Of a DNA stretch of 64,000 nucleotides, positions 51,534-64,000 are shown in pieces; position 1 is the first letter of the stretch; each line of letters starts with the position of its first letter. The DNA lies in assembly GCA_028673005.1 (NCBI GenBank), contig CM054112.1, forward strand, positions 188,188,564-188,252,563. The letters run 5' to 3'. Source of the stretch: Tanypteryx hageni (lineage: Eukaryota > Arthropoda > Insecta > Odonata > Petaluridae). The position numbers and the translations under genes are program-made. A model generated the notes under the pieces. The model saw nothing but the letters and a program-made list of their open reading frames with translations. It was not told the origin of the DNA and made no database searches.

Positions 51534-51904
51534 TTTATGATGGAAAATAAAAATTTTCTAATAACATTTGCGATGAAAAACGTGTTATAAATTAAATGAG
51601 ATATACAAAATATCATAAGTATTTCTGGTATATACTTAGTAAACCTTAATATAGAGTATTACCTTGACTTGTTCCTAAAATTCTTCATGATTGCGAAGGT
51701 CTTTGATGATGATTGGCCAGCGCAAAAGTAAACAAAAACAGAATACGAGTGTTATTACGATTCAGCAGCGGCACCACAGCTTCAGACACCTAACTATAGC
51801 ATAGGTACCAACCGCAAAATAACATCAGAATAACAAATTACTAACGATAGCTAATGTTAAAGTTGTAGTAAACCTAATCTAACCCAATCTCAAACCAAAA
51901 GCCA

Positions 51905-53598
51905 TCCAGGCCCGGCCCGTTCATAACTGAGCCCAAGTTCGGCCCGTCCCGAGACTTGGCCACAATTTACCCTCCCAAGACCGGCCCGAGGCCCAAAAAT
52001 TTTTAAATGGACCTGAATTCGGCCCGATCGTGCACTTTTAGCAAAATATATAATAAACGATTCTCTTTATTATACATTTTTTCATTAGCTTAGCTTACAA
52101 TATATAAAAATGTTCAAATCCAAAAAATCAATTTGTATTAATTCATTCAATTCCAAAATTGAGAATAATGAAAATATTAGGACACGTTTCAATTAATGAA
52201 TATCAATTGCCTGCCTAATATGAAAACAAAAATCAGGGCCTTTTTGTTTGATTTTAAACATTTAAGCATTAAAAGTTTGTTAATATTAAACCATACGTTA
52301 ATGAAACTTACCAACGAAACGGAGGAAGAAAGACCATAAAGGATATTTCAAAAATATAAAAATTAAACTTAAGAAAAGTAATTGTGGAATTTATGAAAAA
52401 AAGATTTGACACACATAAAATACTGCTAAATAAAAGCGGCTTTAGAGATTACAAAAGAAAAAGAAAGCAATAAAGTGCATACAAAAAATAAGGCAAAGGA
52501 AAAAAGAGAGAACAAAAGGTTTACTTTAGCTGAGTGAAAATTCGATTCCCAGTTGAGCCAGACATTTTCTGCTTTTCCTCCATCGTGATATATATACACA
52601 TTATTAATTTTACAGTGCATAATTAGTTGAAATTTGTACCTAATTCACAGTCTATATAACACAATTAGCAGAAAATATACTCACTGAAATGTGACATTTT
52701 CCCCGCTCACAATGTACATTCTACACGCCTTCCTGCTTTTAATCCATGTTACTATGGAGGAGCAAGATGGAATCAACGCTATCACTACTCAGACTTGTTC
52801 GACACTCTTGCACTACGCAGCCTGCTAAGCTCAAGTTTCTTTCGCTACTTGAGCTTGTGGCTGGAACAGGTAGAATATGTCTTGCCACATGTGACAGCAG
52901 TGAAAACTTTGATTCATTATTCTTCCACCAGCCTAGTAGTTCTTTTTGCTTAACATGGCCAACATCTAGTTGTGTATATATCACTACTTCGTCATCTTGA
53001 ACAATAGGCTGAACAGGGGTATCATCAAAACCGCTGAAGTCAAGAACTTTTAATTTCTTAGTGGAGGAAAGTTGACTATTATTGCTTGCTATGGTCACTA
53101 CTTGCTCTCCAGGGTATGTTGTTATAGTACTGTTGGCCTCCCAACCTTCTGCACTAGTAGATGCTGGCGGCTCCTCCTCCCTTTTTAATTTAACCATAAG
53201 TTCTTGCACATCACTCAATGTGGTTGTCTTTTCCTCATAAGTTAGCATTTTTAACTGACGAAAGTTGGGCCACAAAAATGTAGCAACCCAATGAAGATGA
53301 GAAAACGTATTGCCTCAAGAGAGAGTCTTTTCTGGGCCAACAAGCATTCTATATCATATGGGGGGCTTCTTGCTTAGTCTCAGCCATCTCAGCGCTCTAT
53401 AGGGATATTCTAGAAGCTGCTATTCTACTGATTCACCTAACTACCAAACTGGCCCGAGAATGGATAATTTTTCCTTCCCAGACTAGGCCCAAGCCCGGCC
53501 CGAGCCCATCAGCTTACTAGCATTATCCGGCCCGACCACGGGCTGGGTTTGGGTCGAGCTTAGCTTGTGGGCCTAGCCTCAGCCCACGCAGACCTCTA
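51905..53598 (-). mobile_element. hAT element (GGCCCG-rich ends) inside the Tigger nest
   Basis: The right end read on the minus strand is 'TAGAGGTCTGCGTGGGCTGA' then 'ggctaggccc', and the left region is 'caggcccggcccgttcataa'. Subterminal 'ggcccg' motifs are repeated at both ends. It contains a hAT C-terminal frame. Exact left boundary uncertain. Confidence 0.6.
52739..53275 (-). pseudogene. hAT transposase C-terminal part (ZBED1-like)
   Basis: 178 open codons. The last 60 are the hAT dimerisation domain: LLGWWKNNESKFSLLSHVAR, then ILPVPATSSSSERNLSLAGC and SLSSDSVDSILLLHSN, as in ZBED1-like transposases (WWK-NES-FP-LS-LAR, PATSA-SER-FS-AG). The upstream acidic linker is weakly conserved. 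No catalytic core is present, so it is a remnant. Confidence 0.8.
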
Positions 53599-53975
53599 CA
53601 AAGCGAACCCAACCTTGCACATCTCAACAGTAACGTTAACAACTTTAAAACTTCCAATGTCGCTGCAAAAGACTGTGGAATTGCAGCAAAACAATGTAAA
53701 AAAACAATAAAAGTAAATGAGTTAAATAGAAATAAAGTTAATAAGCATATAAATAACAACTTGTCTTTAATTAGAGTGGAATGACTAACACTGAACAGAG
53801 AGTGAAGTACAAATGAAGATAAGTGAGAAAATGTTGGGACCATAATAAAGGACCGTAGCATTTAGGAGCATTATTTTTAAAATTTTAGTCCCAAGGTGCC
53901 AACCGCGCCATATTGAAAATGCACTAAAAGAACATGCGCTAAACGAGGCATACCTGTATTTAGTTTTGAAACATC

Positions 53976-54175
53976 ATGCCTCAAACCCCCAAAAAATTCA
54001 GACCAGCTTTTTACAATCCCACCATCCTAGAAGAACTTCTTATCAATAATAAAGACTCAGTCGACCTATTCCAAAAAAGCAGCGTGTATAAATTAGTATG
54101 TAACAATTGTGGTGCCTTGTATATTGGACAAACCGACATAAATTGCTACATCAGGGCAAAGGAATACTGTAAATA
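53976..54175 (+). pseudogene. Penelope-like element, GIY-YIG fragment
   Basis: The frame MPQTPKKFRPAFYNPTILEE leads into 'SSVYKLVCNNCGALYIGQTD', a GIY-YIG core (GVYK-CxxC-YIGQT) as in Penelope-like elements, then degenerates. It begins 18 bp after the right end of the Tigger nest. Confidence 0.65.
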
Positions 54176-54984
54176 TTTTACAGCTGAGATTTCCCATTTT
54201 TTTTAATCTGAAAATTTTCCCTCTTTTTTGTATTAAAAACTATTGTCCACCCTCATTCAACATGGATTTGAATTGTTTTCAAAAAATATAAATTTGTCTT
54301 TTAGCTATAGAAATGTTCATGTCCCGAGCTCCTATCTTAATTTTAACTAATTAAAAAAATCAAATTTCTAATGCCATGCACTCATTTCATACTTTTCTTA
54401 TTGGGATAGAAATGAAACTGAGGGGTTGATAAAAGTCACTGATTACTCCCGAGCAGCTGCTGCTCCTAGATCCAAAAAATTTATGCCATGTGTAGCCCTC
54501 AAATAGACCAATTTACCCTGAAATTTTGGCTTCTCCACGTTGCAGGATTCCAGAGCTATTACCCAAAAAGAAAGATGGACGGACAGACAAACTAAATACA
54601 TAAACTATTTTTTTTAGTGCTAAAAATATGTTGCCATCAGTGGAAAAGTAAGGAAACAAGTTTGTCAATAGATAGCAAAAGTGCTTAGAATAGATATCAG
54701 GTAGGTTGAGTGTACTCGATCACAGCAATGACGATGCAAAGTCTAAATCGAGGGACCCCTTCGAGGATATCGGGTATACTCAATTGCAGCAGTGAAAATG
54801 TTAACAACTATCTTTTCCATTCTCACTCTTATCTTCTTTCAGCCATATGCTATCCTAAATACATCCCACCTCAAAATAAAGGCATATAGGCCTAAGTTAT
54901 TTCCCTTCACTATCCATTCACATCCTCTTCATTGCAATTCCTGGTTTTCACACCTCACCCATTCCACCCACACTAACTTGGTTC

Positions 54985-55290
54985 AGGAGTGGCAGTGGCA
55001 GAGCTGTTAGAGCGTTGGCTTTTCATGCAGTGGTCCCAGGTAGGAATCCGGCAGAGGTCGGATTTTTCAACCTGGGATCATCCCGTCTCCTACTTGAATG
55101 TTTTGAGGAGATTGTGCAAGTCAGCCCTCCATCCTTCGGAAGGGATTTTAAGCAGTTGGTTCCCTTAGTGCTCTTTATTAAGAGTAGGCTAATGCCAGGT
55201 TTCCCTCTACCTTTCTATGTGTGTCTGGTTTATGAAAGGAGTTAAGGCTACAATAATCCAAGTGGTTGATTAGCCAGAAATACAAACAAA
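54985..55290 (+). repeat. tRNA-derived SINE, near complete
   Basis: The head has A box TGGCAGAGCTG and a B box-like AGGTAGGAATCC. The body contains 'catccttcggaagggatttt'. The tail 'caataatccaagtggttgat' then 'tagcc' is shared, in reverse orientation, with 18412-18453 and 24515-24557. The three loci together define one SINE family. Confidence 0.65.
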
Positions 55291-57540
55291 CTAACTTGGC
55301 TCTTCTTGCCAATTGCCACCTCCATATGGCCAGTAAAGTCCCTTTTATCCCTTGCTTTTTCCTTTTGTTTTTCTTCCAACCCCTTTCTCTCTTTTCTAAG
55401 AACCCACCCTTTCCCAGAAGGCAGCTCTCGACAACCTTCCCCCCTTTGATCCCTCTCTGTATGCTTGCAGGCGCAGTCTCATTCTGGCAGCTGGTGATGA
55501 CATTCTACATCAAAACAGAGTAGTATTATGTTAAATAAAACCCTATAGTTCCAAAAAGCAAAGTTTTCATTGTTTATTTTCATAGCATCGTAAATATGAT
55601 TGCTCAATTTTGAGGAACACACTATGATATTAATTTCAGACAGTTGTTTCTTGTCCTTGTTCATGCACTGCACTTAGTATAATTTCTGGTCCATTGTTGG
55701 GTAAGAAGTCACTTATGGACCTTTGTTCCCTTCCTGTAAATCTGGCTGCCAATCTCTCTCGTGCTAATGGATGGTCTATTGCAGGAAGTCGAATTGTATC
55801 TTGAATCTGATTATTTTTAGGAAGAAGATATAATTACATGTTATCATAATTTGTTACCTCTCCATATATGTTATCTTTTTATGAAGAGCTTTTGTGTATT
55901 TTTCGTATCTATTTTATACTACTGGAAATATTACTTTGGTTAACCCTCTCCTGTCCCAATTTAAATACTCCATTTCTCCAGATAAGAACCTTTTTTCACA
56001 AAGAATTTACATTGGTGCAGTGCTTTGTAAATGAAATGAAGAATTATAACTTTGTATAAAAGTTATACTTCTTTATTTTGGCCATCTCAGCTATGCGCCA
56101 GTTATGTTACTCTCGTAAAGACAGATATGTCAATCATGGGTTCCCAGACCCACCGACAGAGCCATCTACAACATGTAGACATTTGGAAACTTTAAACCTT
56201 AATAGTTTTTATTTTTGGAACATACGAAATTGAGTATTGTCTAAGAATCATCTACGAATTATGCATCTTCGATCTATGCAACGTTCATTTCAACATGACC
56301 ATCAGTTCAAGAGATATGAGATAACAAAAAATGATCTACCCCCAAAATATCATATACATAATATCCTTATTCTGTCCATCCATTGGTCTGCCGGAATGCT
56401 CTATACAAATTCCCATAAGAGAACACTTAAAAATTCCTTTTTTCTCTTGCAGACTTTTTTCTTTTGCAAAATTAAGTTAGAAGTAATTGACCTACAATCT
56501 TCGGACCTGGACCATTTTAAAGAAAAATAAATAATCTTATTTTTATCGTCAAATTTCATCTACGATTCAAAATCGCTCAAGTTATACATTTAAATAACAT
56601 TTATTGGAAAATTTAAGCTTTTTAAGGATATATTGCCTTGCCGACTGTGTCACTGTTAAACCCCGATATTGTATTGTCATCTTTATACTATACTAGTAGA
56701 AGGTGCTTGCATTCTGCAAGCATATCATGTCACCTTGAAAAAAACATTCATTTTTCCGACATATTTCATCATTACAAATATTTTTTTAATTCTAAAGATT
56801 TCACCTCCGCATAGATTTTCGTTTTCCCCTTATGTAAAAATAATAGTTTAAAACAATCCCCAAACTTTGCAATTTTAAGAATTTTATACTTTCTCCATTA
56901 TGGGGTACACATTTCTGCCAAATTTTAAAGTTGTAGCACTTCTAGAAATGAAATAATTTTGTTATTGTTTACTTTTTAGTGCTTATACAAGTTGATTTCA
57001 TTATTTTTTATTTTAATTTAATACTTAAATCATGCATGCCCATCATATTTGTCGGGCAATTATGCTAGTATCTATAATAATAAAGCTACTTTTGCCTCAC
57101 TGACTGACACAAAACTCTTAGGTACTTCTAGAAGGGCTAGAAATAGGAAATTTGGCATGTAGATAGGTCAAGTGGCACTACCAACGAGAAAAATAGAAAT
57201 TTGCAAAAAAGTTAATATTTAAGGGGTCTTTTTAACCCCGATGTTCCATTTCAATACCCCATAATAAAGCATGGGATTCAGTCCAAGGCTTTCTAAAAAT
57301 GCATTTGTAATTACTTAAAATTAGGATACATTTTTAAGGCAGAATTCAAATACGTACCAAACTAGTGTAAATGTCTGCTTTAAATTGGAAAAAGTGTGAA
57401 TTTTTCCTCTTTTCAACAATGGAAATGTATATAAACCATGTAAATGGCCTCATTGCTTTTAAAAGGACCTTTAATGCTTTTAATGGAAATTAAATACGTT
57501 TTAATGCTTTTAATGGAAATTAATGCCATCATAATGAATT

Positions 57541-57720
57541 ATAGTGGAACTTCCATAACTCGAACGGAAAGTAAAAATTATTTGAGTTATAAAAACTTAA
57601 AAATACAGAAATATATTTTTATATATTTGCATCTATATATACAGTGGAACTTCTATAACTCGAATCTCAAGAGAAAGCAAAAATTATTCGAGTTATAGAA
57701 AAATCTAGTTATGGAAATAT
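57541..57720. repeat. two copies of a transposon terminus
   Basis: 'tatagtggaacttccataac' then 'tcgaa' at 57541 and 'tacagtggaacttctataac' then 'tcgaa' at 57641 are the same end, both followed by 'aaaaattattygagttat'. The style (TA-CAGTGGAAC) fits Tigger/mariner MITEs. No opposite end was found. Just upstream is a short direct repeat, 'gcttttaatggaaattaa' at 57473 and 57501. Confidence 0.6.
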
Positions 57721-59405
57721 ATTTTCTCTTTTTTCTTTAATTGAGTAAACATCAAGTTTATTCCCTTAAGCATGTAAGTTAACTTACTCTAATTTTCAAT
57801 ACTATGCATTTTATGAAAACATCAATGCCTATTTTTTTTCTTCCAATAATGTGTAAGATTTGACCATATATAAAGCAGTAATTGCATCACGCACTGTGAT
57901 TGAGGGTACCATAAATAATTAGAATTCTAACGTAATACTGAAAACACAAACACAACGATTAAATTTGGGATATCGACTGTAGGAAGGAGTGGATAGGTTT
58001 GTTTTTCTCTAGGAATATCAAGGATCACCATAGGAGAAGCAACCCTGATAGAAGTGACATTATGGACTGCCTGATGCACTGCACCTTCTCAATAGGCTAT
58101 GGTGTTATTTTCGATACTACTTATATATAGATATTGGTGTAATCATTTTTTGTTCCCTCATATCTCTTGAACTGATGATCATGTTGAAATGAATGTTGCA
58201 TAGATTGAATATGCATAATTTGTAGATGGTTCTTAGACCATAGCCAATTTTGTATCTGTTCCAAAAATTAAACTATTAAGGTGTAAAGTTTCCAAATGTC
58301 TACGTGTTGTAAAAATCGTATATTTACAAAGAGAGCAAAATGAAGAACAAACAATATAAATAGCAATCAAAAATGAATATAGATGCAAGTGGTAGGAGAA
58401 GAAAAAAATGATTAAATACATTGTATTCCAGTAACTAAAAGCACCTGGCTATGCTTCCGTTGGTTCTTAATGCTGGCATTAATTTATTTACCCACTTCTC
58501 CTTCCTTACCACTAGAACGACAATGTATAACCACCTTCCATTATTTTGCTTTCTTTTTTACACCTTTTTTATTCTCACTACAATGTGCGGATAGGTGAGC
58601 AATGTGTAACAGTGTTTACGCTCTCTGCACTGTATCTGATTAAGTTTATGACTAAATATAGATTTAAAGTTAATGCAAAGGAAATATGTAGCATGTACTC
58701 TCTCTTTTATGAGAAAAATAAGTGTAAAAAAAATCTGATGTGCCATCACATGACTTTCTCCATACCTGTAATATTTATAAAAATTCCAAATAGGTTAAAT
58801 GATAATAAATATTTTAAGGAACTGCGAGAACAGAAATAAACCTAAACCATAGCCTTCTGATATTGGATATAGCCAGGAAGCTCCAACAATTAAGAAAATA
58901 AAAAGGAGCGTTACTAAGACGTTACTAAGCATAAAGTGTTTACAATAGTCGCCGGTAGGTGGTGTGGCAGTGGCAGCTAAAAATATAGATTTAAAAATCG
59001 CTTAAACAATGCATTATATGGGAAAATGTTTCGAGCAAACCGAAAATTAAATTTCCTACAACTTTTATTCCTATACTTTTTTAGATTCATCAAATATTAA
59101 AGCAAATATAAAAAAACTGATATGACAAGAGTAAACACCCACTTTCAGTTGACTGATTTTTACCAAAAACTAATCAGTTCTTGTCCCTTAGACAAAAATG
59201 TCAAATATAAAATTTCGTATTGACGTGATTAGTAGTTTTTGAGTTAGAGCACCCACAAAATTCCGGTCAGAGACACCCATAGATATCATCAAGAAAATAG
59301 GCAAAACGTGTTCAGAGGACCTTAAAACTTGTGTTTCTGTTGAAATCTTGAATTAAATTTTTTCATGAAAGCAATACTTTCTCTATACTTTGTATATGGA
59401 GAAAG

Positions 59406-61488
59406 TACCATATATAATATAAGACGACTCTGATTATAAGACAACCCCCCATTTTTAACTCCTAATGAAAGGAAAAAAATCATTATGCACACAATGACCA
59501 AGGTTCATTATACCATTGAATAATGAACATTCAAGCAATTGAAATAAGCAATTTTGATCGGAATTTTCAATTGAATATTTTTCAACATTAGAATTTCTCA
59601 TGCACAGGGCTCGACAAATATGGTCACCCATTCGCCACTGGCGAGTTGATATTACCAGCTGGCGACCAGATACGACCAGTTAATGACATTAAAAAATCAC
59701 ATTTTATGGGGGTGGTGAATACAATTTTTCATCTGGTGAGTAGGACTTGGCATAATTTGGCGAGCCCTGCTCATGCAAATTATTTCTCATTAGCACATTT
59801 TCATTGTTATTTTCACTTTCCCTACTGGAGGAATCTCCAATAGCTGCATCATCTTCCTCCACCCACAGAATGTCATCTTCTGATCCATCCAAACTGTTAT
59901 AAACACACTTCTTAAATCCATGGACTATTGATGCTGGTGAGAAACTGTCCCATGCAGTCTTAATCCATTTTCCCAGTAGATCCTCTGTTGGTTTTTTTCA
60001 TTTTACCTGCTGGAGTCAGGGCATTTCTCTGCCAGCAACCATTCCCCATGAAGGCACCACAGGTGATCTTTAAAGAGCTTATTGACGACCACAACGAGCA
60101 CTTGTATTTGGGAGGTCAAGCCCCCTGGTATGACCACCAGATCAGTGTTGAGTTGTGATATTTTGGATTTCACATCAACCGTAAGATGTCCTCGAAATCT
60201 ATCAAGAACTAGCATTGATCTCATCTTTAAAAGAGCCTCAGGCCATTTATCCCAAACTTCACCCAGCCACTGAATAATCAAATCACTAGTCATCCAGCTT
60301 TTTTCATTGCATCTGTAAATGATACCAGGAGATAGTTTTTTTTGTAGATTCTTCCTCTTGAATATTACAAAGGGTCGCAATTTTGTCCCATCAGCTAATA
60401 CTGATAACAGTACTGTTACCCTTAGTTTTTCATTTCTAGTGGTTTAAACTATCACTGGCTTTGCCCCTTTGTTATCAACTGTAGTGCTAGTTGGCATATC
60501 GAAAAACACAGCTGTTTCATCTGCATTCCCCATTTGGCCTACAAGATAGCTATGTTCACGCCGTAAACAAAGAATATAACGCTGATATTCAGTAATTTTT
60601 TCAGTGAAATATGCAGGAAGTTGTTGCGCTAATGATGTTCTTCGCCACAGAAATAAGCTGTTCTGCCACATAAACTGGGTGATCCACCCTGCACTTGCCT
60701 TGAATTGCTGCCGTGAAATCTTCAACGTTGATGCCAATTCTAGTGCCTTCATTTGTATGCTCTCCCATGAGACTGACAGTCCACTGTTGTGCTTTTCTTG
60801 CACAAATGTTATTAACTTTTTTTTATGGCATCCTTCCTTAGGCCCACAGAATGCTTTCTGATTTGAACTTGCATACTTTACCATTTCCAGCGATTTTTTC
60901 TGCCGCTGCACATTCGCCTTGGTGACACCAAACCTTCTTGCTGCTGCATAATCGTTAGTTTCATCAGCATATTTTGCCACTAAAAGTTTAAAGTTTGCAT
61001 CATAAATATTACACAATGATTTTGATATTTGTGAAGGTGTAGAAACTCTCTTCTCAACATGGTCACCCATATTTTAATGTAAAACAGGATAGTTAACAAT
61101 CACGAATACTTTAATTCACATGTAATTTACTAGTCATAGATGGTTCACTTTGTCTTCAGTCAACATGCTATGATATCGTGACAGGATCAAATTACGTATG
61201 TTGGTGTAAAAATATTTTGTCCATTCAACCTTACTATGTATGAAGCCAGCTGAGAAGTTCCATACATATGCAGGAGTTGCAACTTTGATGATACAAAGAA
61301 GATAATTCACTCAGTAAGCGTCTATACATAAGTCGTGATCGTAAAAACAATATGCCAGGTGCCTATCTCTGCCTTTGGCTCCTCTGTCAGTCACACTATT
61401 ACACACTGTGCGATTATAAGTCGACTAGTGATTTTTCAGCCATAAAAATTGGATCAAAACCTCGTCTTATATTCAGGTATATACGGTA
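59406..61488 (-). mobile_element. pogo/Tigger-type DNA transposon
   Basis: The left end 'taccatatataatataagac' then 'gactc' and the right end read inward 'taccgtatatacctgaatat' then 'aagacgagg' form TIRs, with TA duplications, about 2.08 kb apart. It contains one minus-strand transposase gene. Confidence 0.8.
59704..61070 (-). pseudogene. pogo/Tigger transposase, catalytically lost
   Basis: The first 208 codons (from 61070) are open: a CENP-B-like helix-turn-helix start (VAKYADETNDYAAARRFGVT), then WITQFMWQNSLFLWRRTSLA and NADETAVFFDMPTSTTVDNK with the first catalytic aspartate. A stop occurs at about 60446. The frame resumes TTRNEKLRVTVLLSVLADGT, then SMLVLDRFRGHLTVDVKSKI (second aspartate), and 'TSQIQVLVVVVNKLFKDHLW', where the usual third aspartate of the QVLD motif is valine. 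After SSR another stop occurs near 60003, with tail remnants MDGSEDDILWVEEDDAAIGD at 59892-59704. Dead on both stop and active-site grounds. Confidence 0.88.
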
Positions 61489-62075
61489 AATATATTACGA
61501 GTATACAACAGTGCCATGAAATAAAAAAATTGGCTCTTAATGGAACCCCTCAATCTCTGGTGTCCTAGGCAGTTGGCTGTTTTGCTAGCCCGTTCCACTG
61601 GCTCTGTATATGGCAATGACTCCAGAAATACTTTATATAATTTGGTAAAATTTTTAGGAGACATGTTATATGTATTACACATTATTACATGAAGGTTTTC
61701 CTATCTCTGTTATATTTTTAGTTTTACCATCTCCAGCGTAATCCTCAGGCATATTATAACACGTTGTTTATCCACTATGGCATTAGAAATTGATGTAAAG
61801 AATGAATCATAAGATCTTAATGCAATAGGTATAAGCTGAAATATGGGAATGCATAAATGTGAAGGATGCATTCCTGGACAAGGCACATATATCAAGGTCT
61901 AAAATACATGTATAGGGATAGGTATTTTTGTTGCATGATTTAAAACGTTTTTTATTTTAAACTTACAGGATATTACCAGTTTAATAGAATTAAATAATAA
62001 TAACATGAAATAAACAACTACATATTTTTGAAGTCATATTGTAAACATTTTGCCTTTAAATCACTATAAATAGTA

Positions 62076-63370
62076 ACGGGTGTGGCAGAAAGTACTGACA
62101 CATTTTATATTGTAATAACTCTTAAAGTAATTGCACAATGTTTAACAAAGTTATACAAAAATACAAAGCATTGGAGATTCAATACAGAGTTATTTCTTGA
62201 ACACAATGTCATTCAGATGGCCTCCATTACTATCAATACATTTGTTTACCCAAGAAAGTATGCTAGACATTTACTTCTGTAACTCTTCCACTGTGACACA
62301 GCGGCAATCTCTCCTCGAATTCTTCACTTTAGTTCCTCAATTGTAGTTGGTCGAGTCTGGAATACACACTCCTTTAATGTACTGCACAGAAAGAAGTCGG
62401 AGATAATCAGGTCCGGAGATCTTGGAAGCCATGCAATGTCTCCAAATCGAGACGAGTCATCCTGGAAACATGTCCTGTCACATATTCATGGAAATCCTGG
62501 CTGTATAGCATGTTGCTCCATATTGTTGGAACCACACGTTCCAAATTCTTAGTCAGCGCATTTTAGGACCAAGAAAGTTCTCAAGCAATTCTCGATAATG
62601 TTCCGCATTGACTGTTACTGTTTCGTGGCATTCGTTCTCAAAGGTGATGATGGTGGAAGATGTTACACCACACCACTTTGAAAGAATAAAGAGGAACCTC
62701 GTTGATTTCAAGAGGATTTTCTTGACACCAATAGCCAAAGTTCTGCCTGTTCACATATCCCGAAAGATGGATATGTGCTTTATCAGACATTATTAAGTTG
62801 TTTAGGATGTTTAGATTTGTTTGGCATAACTCTAAAAATCATTTACAGAACTCTACGCGAGTCACTTTATCATGCTCCCACAACTCTTGAACCACACAGA
62901 TTTTATAGAGATGAAACTTCTCTTGGTGCAACATTCTTCTTACACTTCTGTCTGATAGTCGAAGTGACAATGCATGCCATCTAACAGATCGGCAGGGACT
63001 CTGATTGACTGCCGCTATCACTCGCTGCATGTTTTCAGGCATTGACACATTATGCCGGTGAGGATCATGATGCTTGTCTTTTACTGAACCTGTTAAATGC
63101 CACTTTGTGACCCACTGCAGGGGCATTACGGTGCTGAAACTGATATCAAAATCTGCGTTGCATTTCTGTAATGGAATTATTTGGCACAAACAGCTCGACA
63201 CAAGCAACACACTTCTGTACTGTCCAGTGCTCCATCATGAACTGGATTTCTGGCTGTAAACAAAACTCCCATGATCCCTTTTGACCTTGAGAACTGGCGA
63301 GCACGCTGAAATTTAAAATTAAAAAAATTACGGCAATTTGAAATGTGTCAGTACTTACTGCCGCACCCTG
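62076..63370 (-). mobile_element. mariner-type element, decayed
   Basis: The left end is 'taacgggtgtggcagaaagt' then 'actgacacatttt', and the right end read inward is 'tacagggtgcggcagtaagt' then 'actgacacattt'. TA flanks. Length 1.3 kb, with one minus-strand transposase frame. Confidence 0.82.
62553..63210 (-). pseudogene. mariner transposase pseudogene
   Basis: From 63210: VTKWHLTGSVKDKHHDPHRH (the linker after the first HTH), MPENMQRVIAAVNQSPCRSV, then RRMLHQEKFHLYKICVVQEL ending with VTRVEFCK. After a gap with stops, the frame at 62738-62553 reads SKWCGVTSSTIITFENECHE, then VTVNAEHYRELLENFLGP, the region between the second and third aspartates. Stops and frameshifts; the third catalytic residue is not seen. 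Confidence 0.82.
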
Positions 63371-63628
63371 TATATAAAAATATAGGAGGAAAGGAATATT
63401 ATGTGTGGCAGAAAAACACAGCACACAAACTGCAGTTAAATAAACAAATGAATTCATTGGCTGAGAGCTCTCTCGATTGCTGATTGGCTGGAGAAGTTGG
63501 TACTACTTTAGACTTGTTTACATTTTTTACTTTAATGTTATTTGAGCATGTTGCGTAATAATGAATCTGCATACATTGGAGTTGCACATATTGGGGTGTT
63601 GCTGTAATGTGAAATTAGGAGAAAAATT

Positions 63629-63700
63629 CTCCATGACCAGGAATCAAGTCCAGGTCTTCCACTTGCCAGGCAGATATTTTACCATTGAACTATTGTAACA
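63629..63700 (-). repeat. tRNA-like head, second copy of the 28850 family
   Basis: On the minus strand: A box TAGTTCAATGG, anticodon arm with 'ctgcctggcaagtggaagac', B box GACTTGATTCC (two changes). Nearly the same sequence as 28850-28921, including the anticodon-loop CTGGCAA. Downstream the sequence differs after about 15 bases, so the copy is truncated or a distinct SINE. Confidence 0.6.
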
Positions 63701-64000
63701 GACTAATTCTCCCATTTCATTATGTGTATACTTTCTTAGTTGAGGCTGGGCTAGCCAAGTTAATAATGGATATCCTTCATACCAAAGAAAACCTACTATC
63801 TTCTCAATGGTGAGATTGCGTTTCTCAGAAAATGTTAGAAAGAATGAATCATATTTATTCCCATATTCCAAATTATGCCAATTCCATTCTGTGCATTTTG
63901 GACAGGAGAGGGTAAATTTCTATACTTATATGTTTTTGAAATATAATTCACTCCAGTTAACCTTAAAACTATGCTAAATCATTTGTCATAATATTAGTCT
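63701..64000. other. end of window, no feature seen
   Basis: No exon, terminal repeat or transposase recognised. Still within DIS3 intron 10 by inference. Confidence 0.45.

Larger units (their letters stand above)
48558..53958. mobile_element. Tigger-type element, 5.4 kb, filled by later insertions
   Basis: The left end 'TACAGGCATGCCTTGCTTAA' continues to 'cgcatgagagg', and the right end read inward is 'TACAGGTATGCCTCGTTTAG' then 'cgcatg'. TA flanks both. Both ends have an inner copy of 'gcactaaaagaaca' (about 48620 and 53923). No Tigger transposase remains inside; the length is due to a MITE (48739-49930), a Penelope-like element (50005-51533) and a hAT (51905-53598). Confidence 0.75.
46692..64000. 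other. DIS3: DIS3 intron 10 (incomplete), transposon-filled
   Basis: No RNB-domain exon was found in 17.3 kb past exon 10. 46700-48550 holds only an eroded hAT-like repeat (47430-47715, 'ccattggttctcaactttgc'). 54200-54980, 55300-57540 and 57730-59400 hold nothing I can name. The other pieces are itemised. Confidence 0.65.

Noticed and set aside
46692..64000. RNB-domain exons of DIS3
   Set aside because: I looked for a DIDDAL-type exon and for the flanking conserved blocks on the plus strand and found none. They probably lie past 64000.

Overview
This is a eukaryotic window, almost certainly from an arthropod with a large, AT-rich, transposon-dense genome. The evidence is spliced protein-coding exons with GT/AG borders, AATAAA polyadenylation signals, tRNA-derived SINEs, and a mix of RTE-clade, Penelope-like, hAT, Tigger/pogo, piggyBac and mariner elements. 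The arthropod assignment is an inference from the transposon mix. There is nothing prokaryotic here: no operons, CRISPR or rRNA.

Three host genes are supported. (1) 7623-11448 (+) holds the last three exons of an N4BP2-like gene, encoding a C-terminal Smr domain, followed by a 2.4 kb 3'UTR. (2) 15971-16303 (-) is a complete two-exon gene for an unassigned 70-residue protein with one membrane segment and a charged helix. (3) 16551-46691 (+) holds the first ten exons of DIS3 (Rrp44), the exosome nuclease. They cover residues 1-484: the PIN endonuclease with all four acidic residues, then the cold-shock domains. The RNB exonuclease exons lie beyond the window. Genes 2 and 3 are divergent, with only 247 bp between their start codons, which implies a shared promoter.

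Almost everything else is transposon sequence. 3.7-5.2 kb is a three-layer nest: a hAT pseudogene holds a TTAA-flanked piggyBac-type MITE, which holds a 224 bp foldback with a perfect 95 bp inverted repeat and an 11 bp target duplication. A second copy of the hAT at 32 kb preserves the empty TTAA site. The N4BP2-like intron holds a hAT-type element carrying about 1.5 kb of CT-rich satellite. DIS3 intron 9 (22 kb) holds a Tigger into which a second Tigger jumped, into which an RTE LINE with an intact 968-codon ORF jumped; the LINE has a tRNA-like 5' region that appears inverted. The same intron holds further hAT, Penelope-like and RTE fragments, a 4.15 kb hAT with a perfect 8 bp target duplication, and a MITE carrying 172 bp tandem repeats. 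DIS3 intron 10 runs past the window end and holds another Tigger-bounded nest, a Penelope-like element with hammerhead-like motifs, a decayed pogo/Tigger element and a decayed mariner.

No new multi-gene system is visible. The most distinctive items are the hammerhead-like motifs in Penelope-like repeats, the tRNA-headed RTE LINE with its intact ORF, the nested insertions with an empty-site control, the foldback elements with repeat-built arms, and the unassigned microprotein divergent from DIS3.
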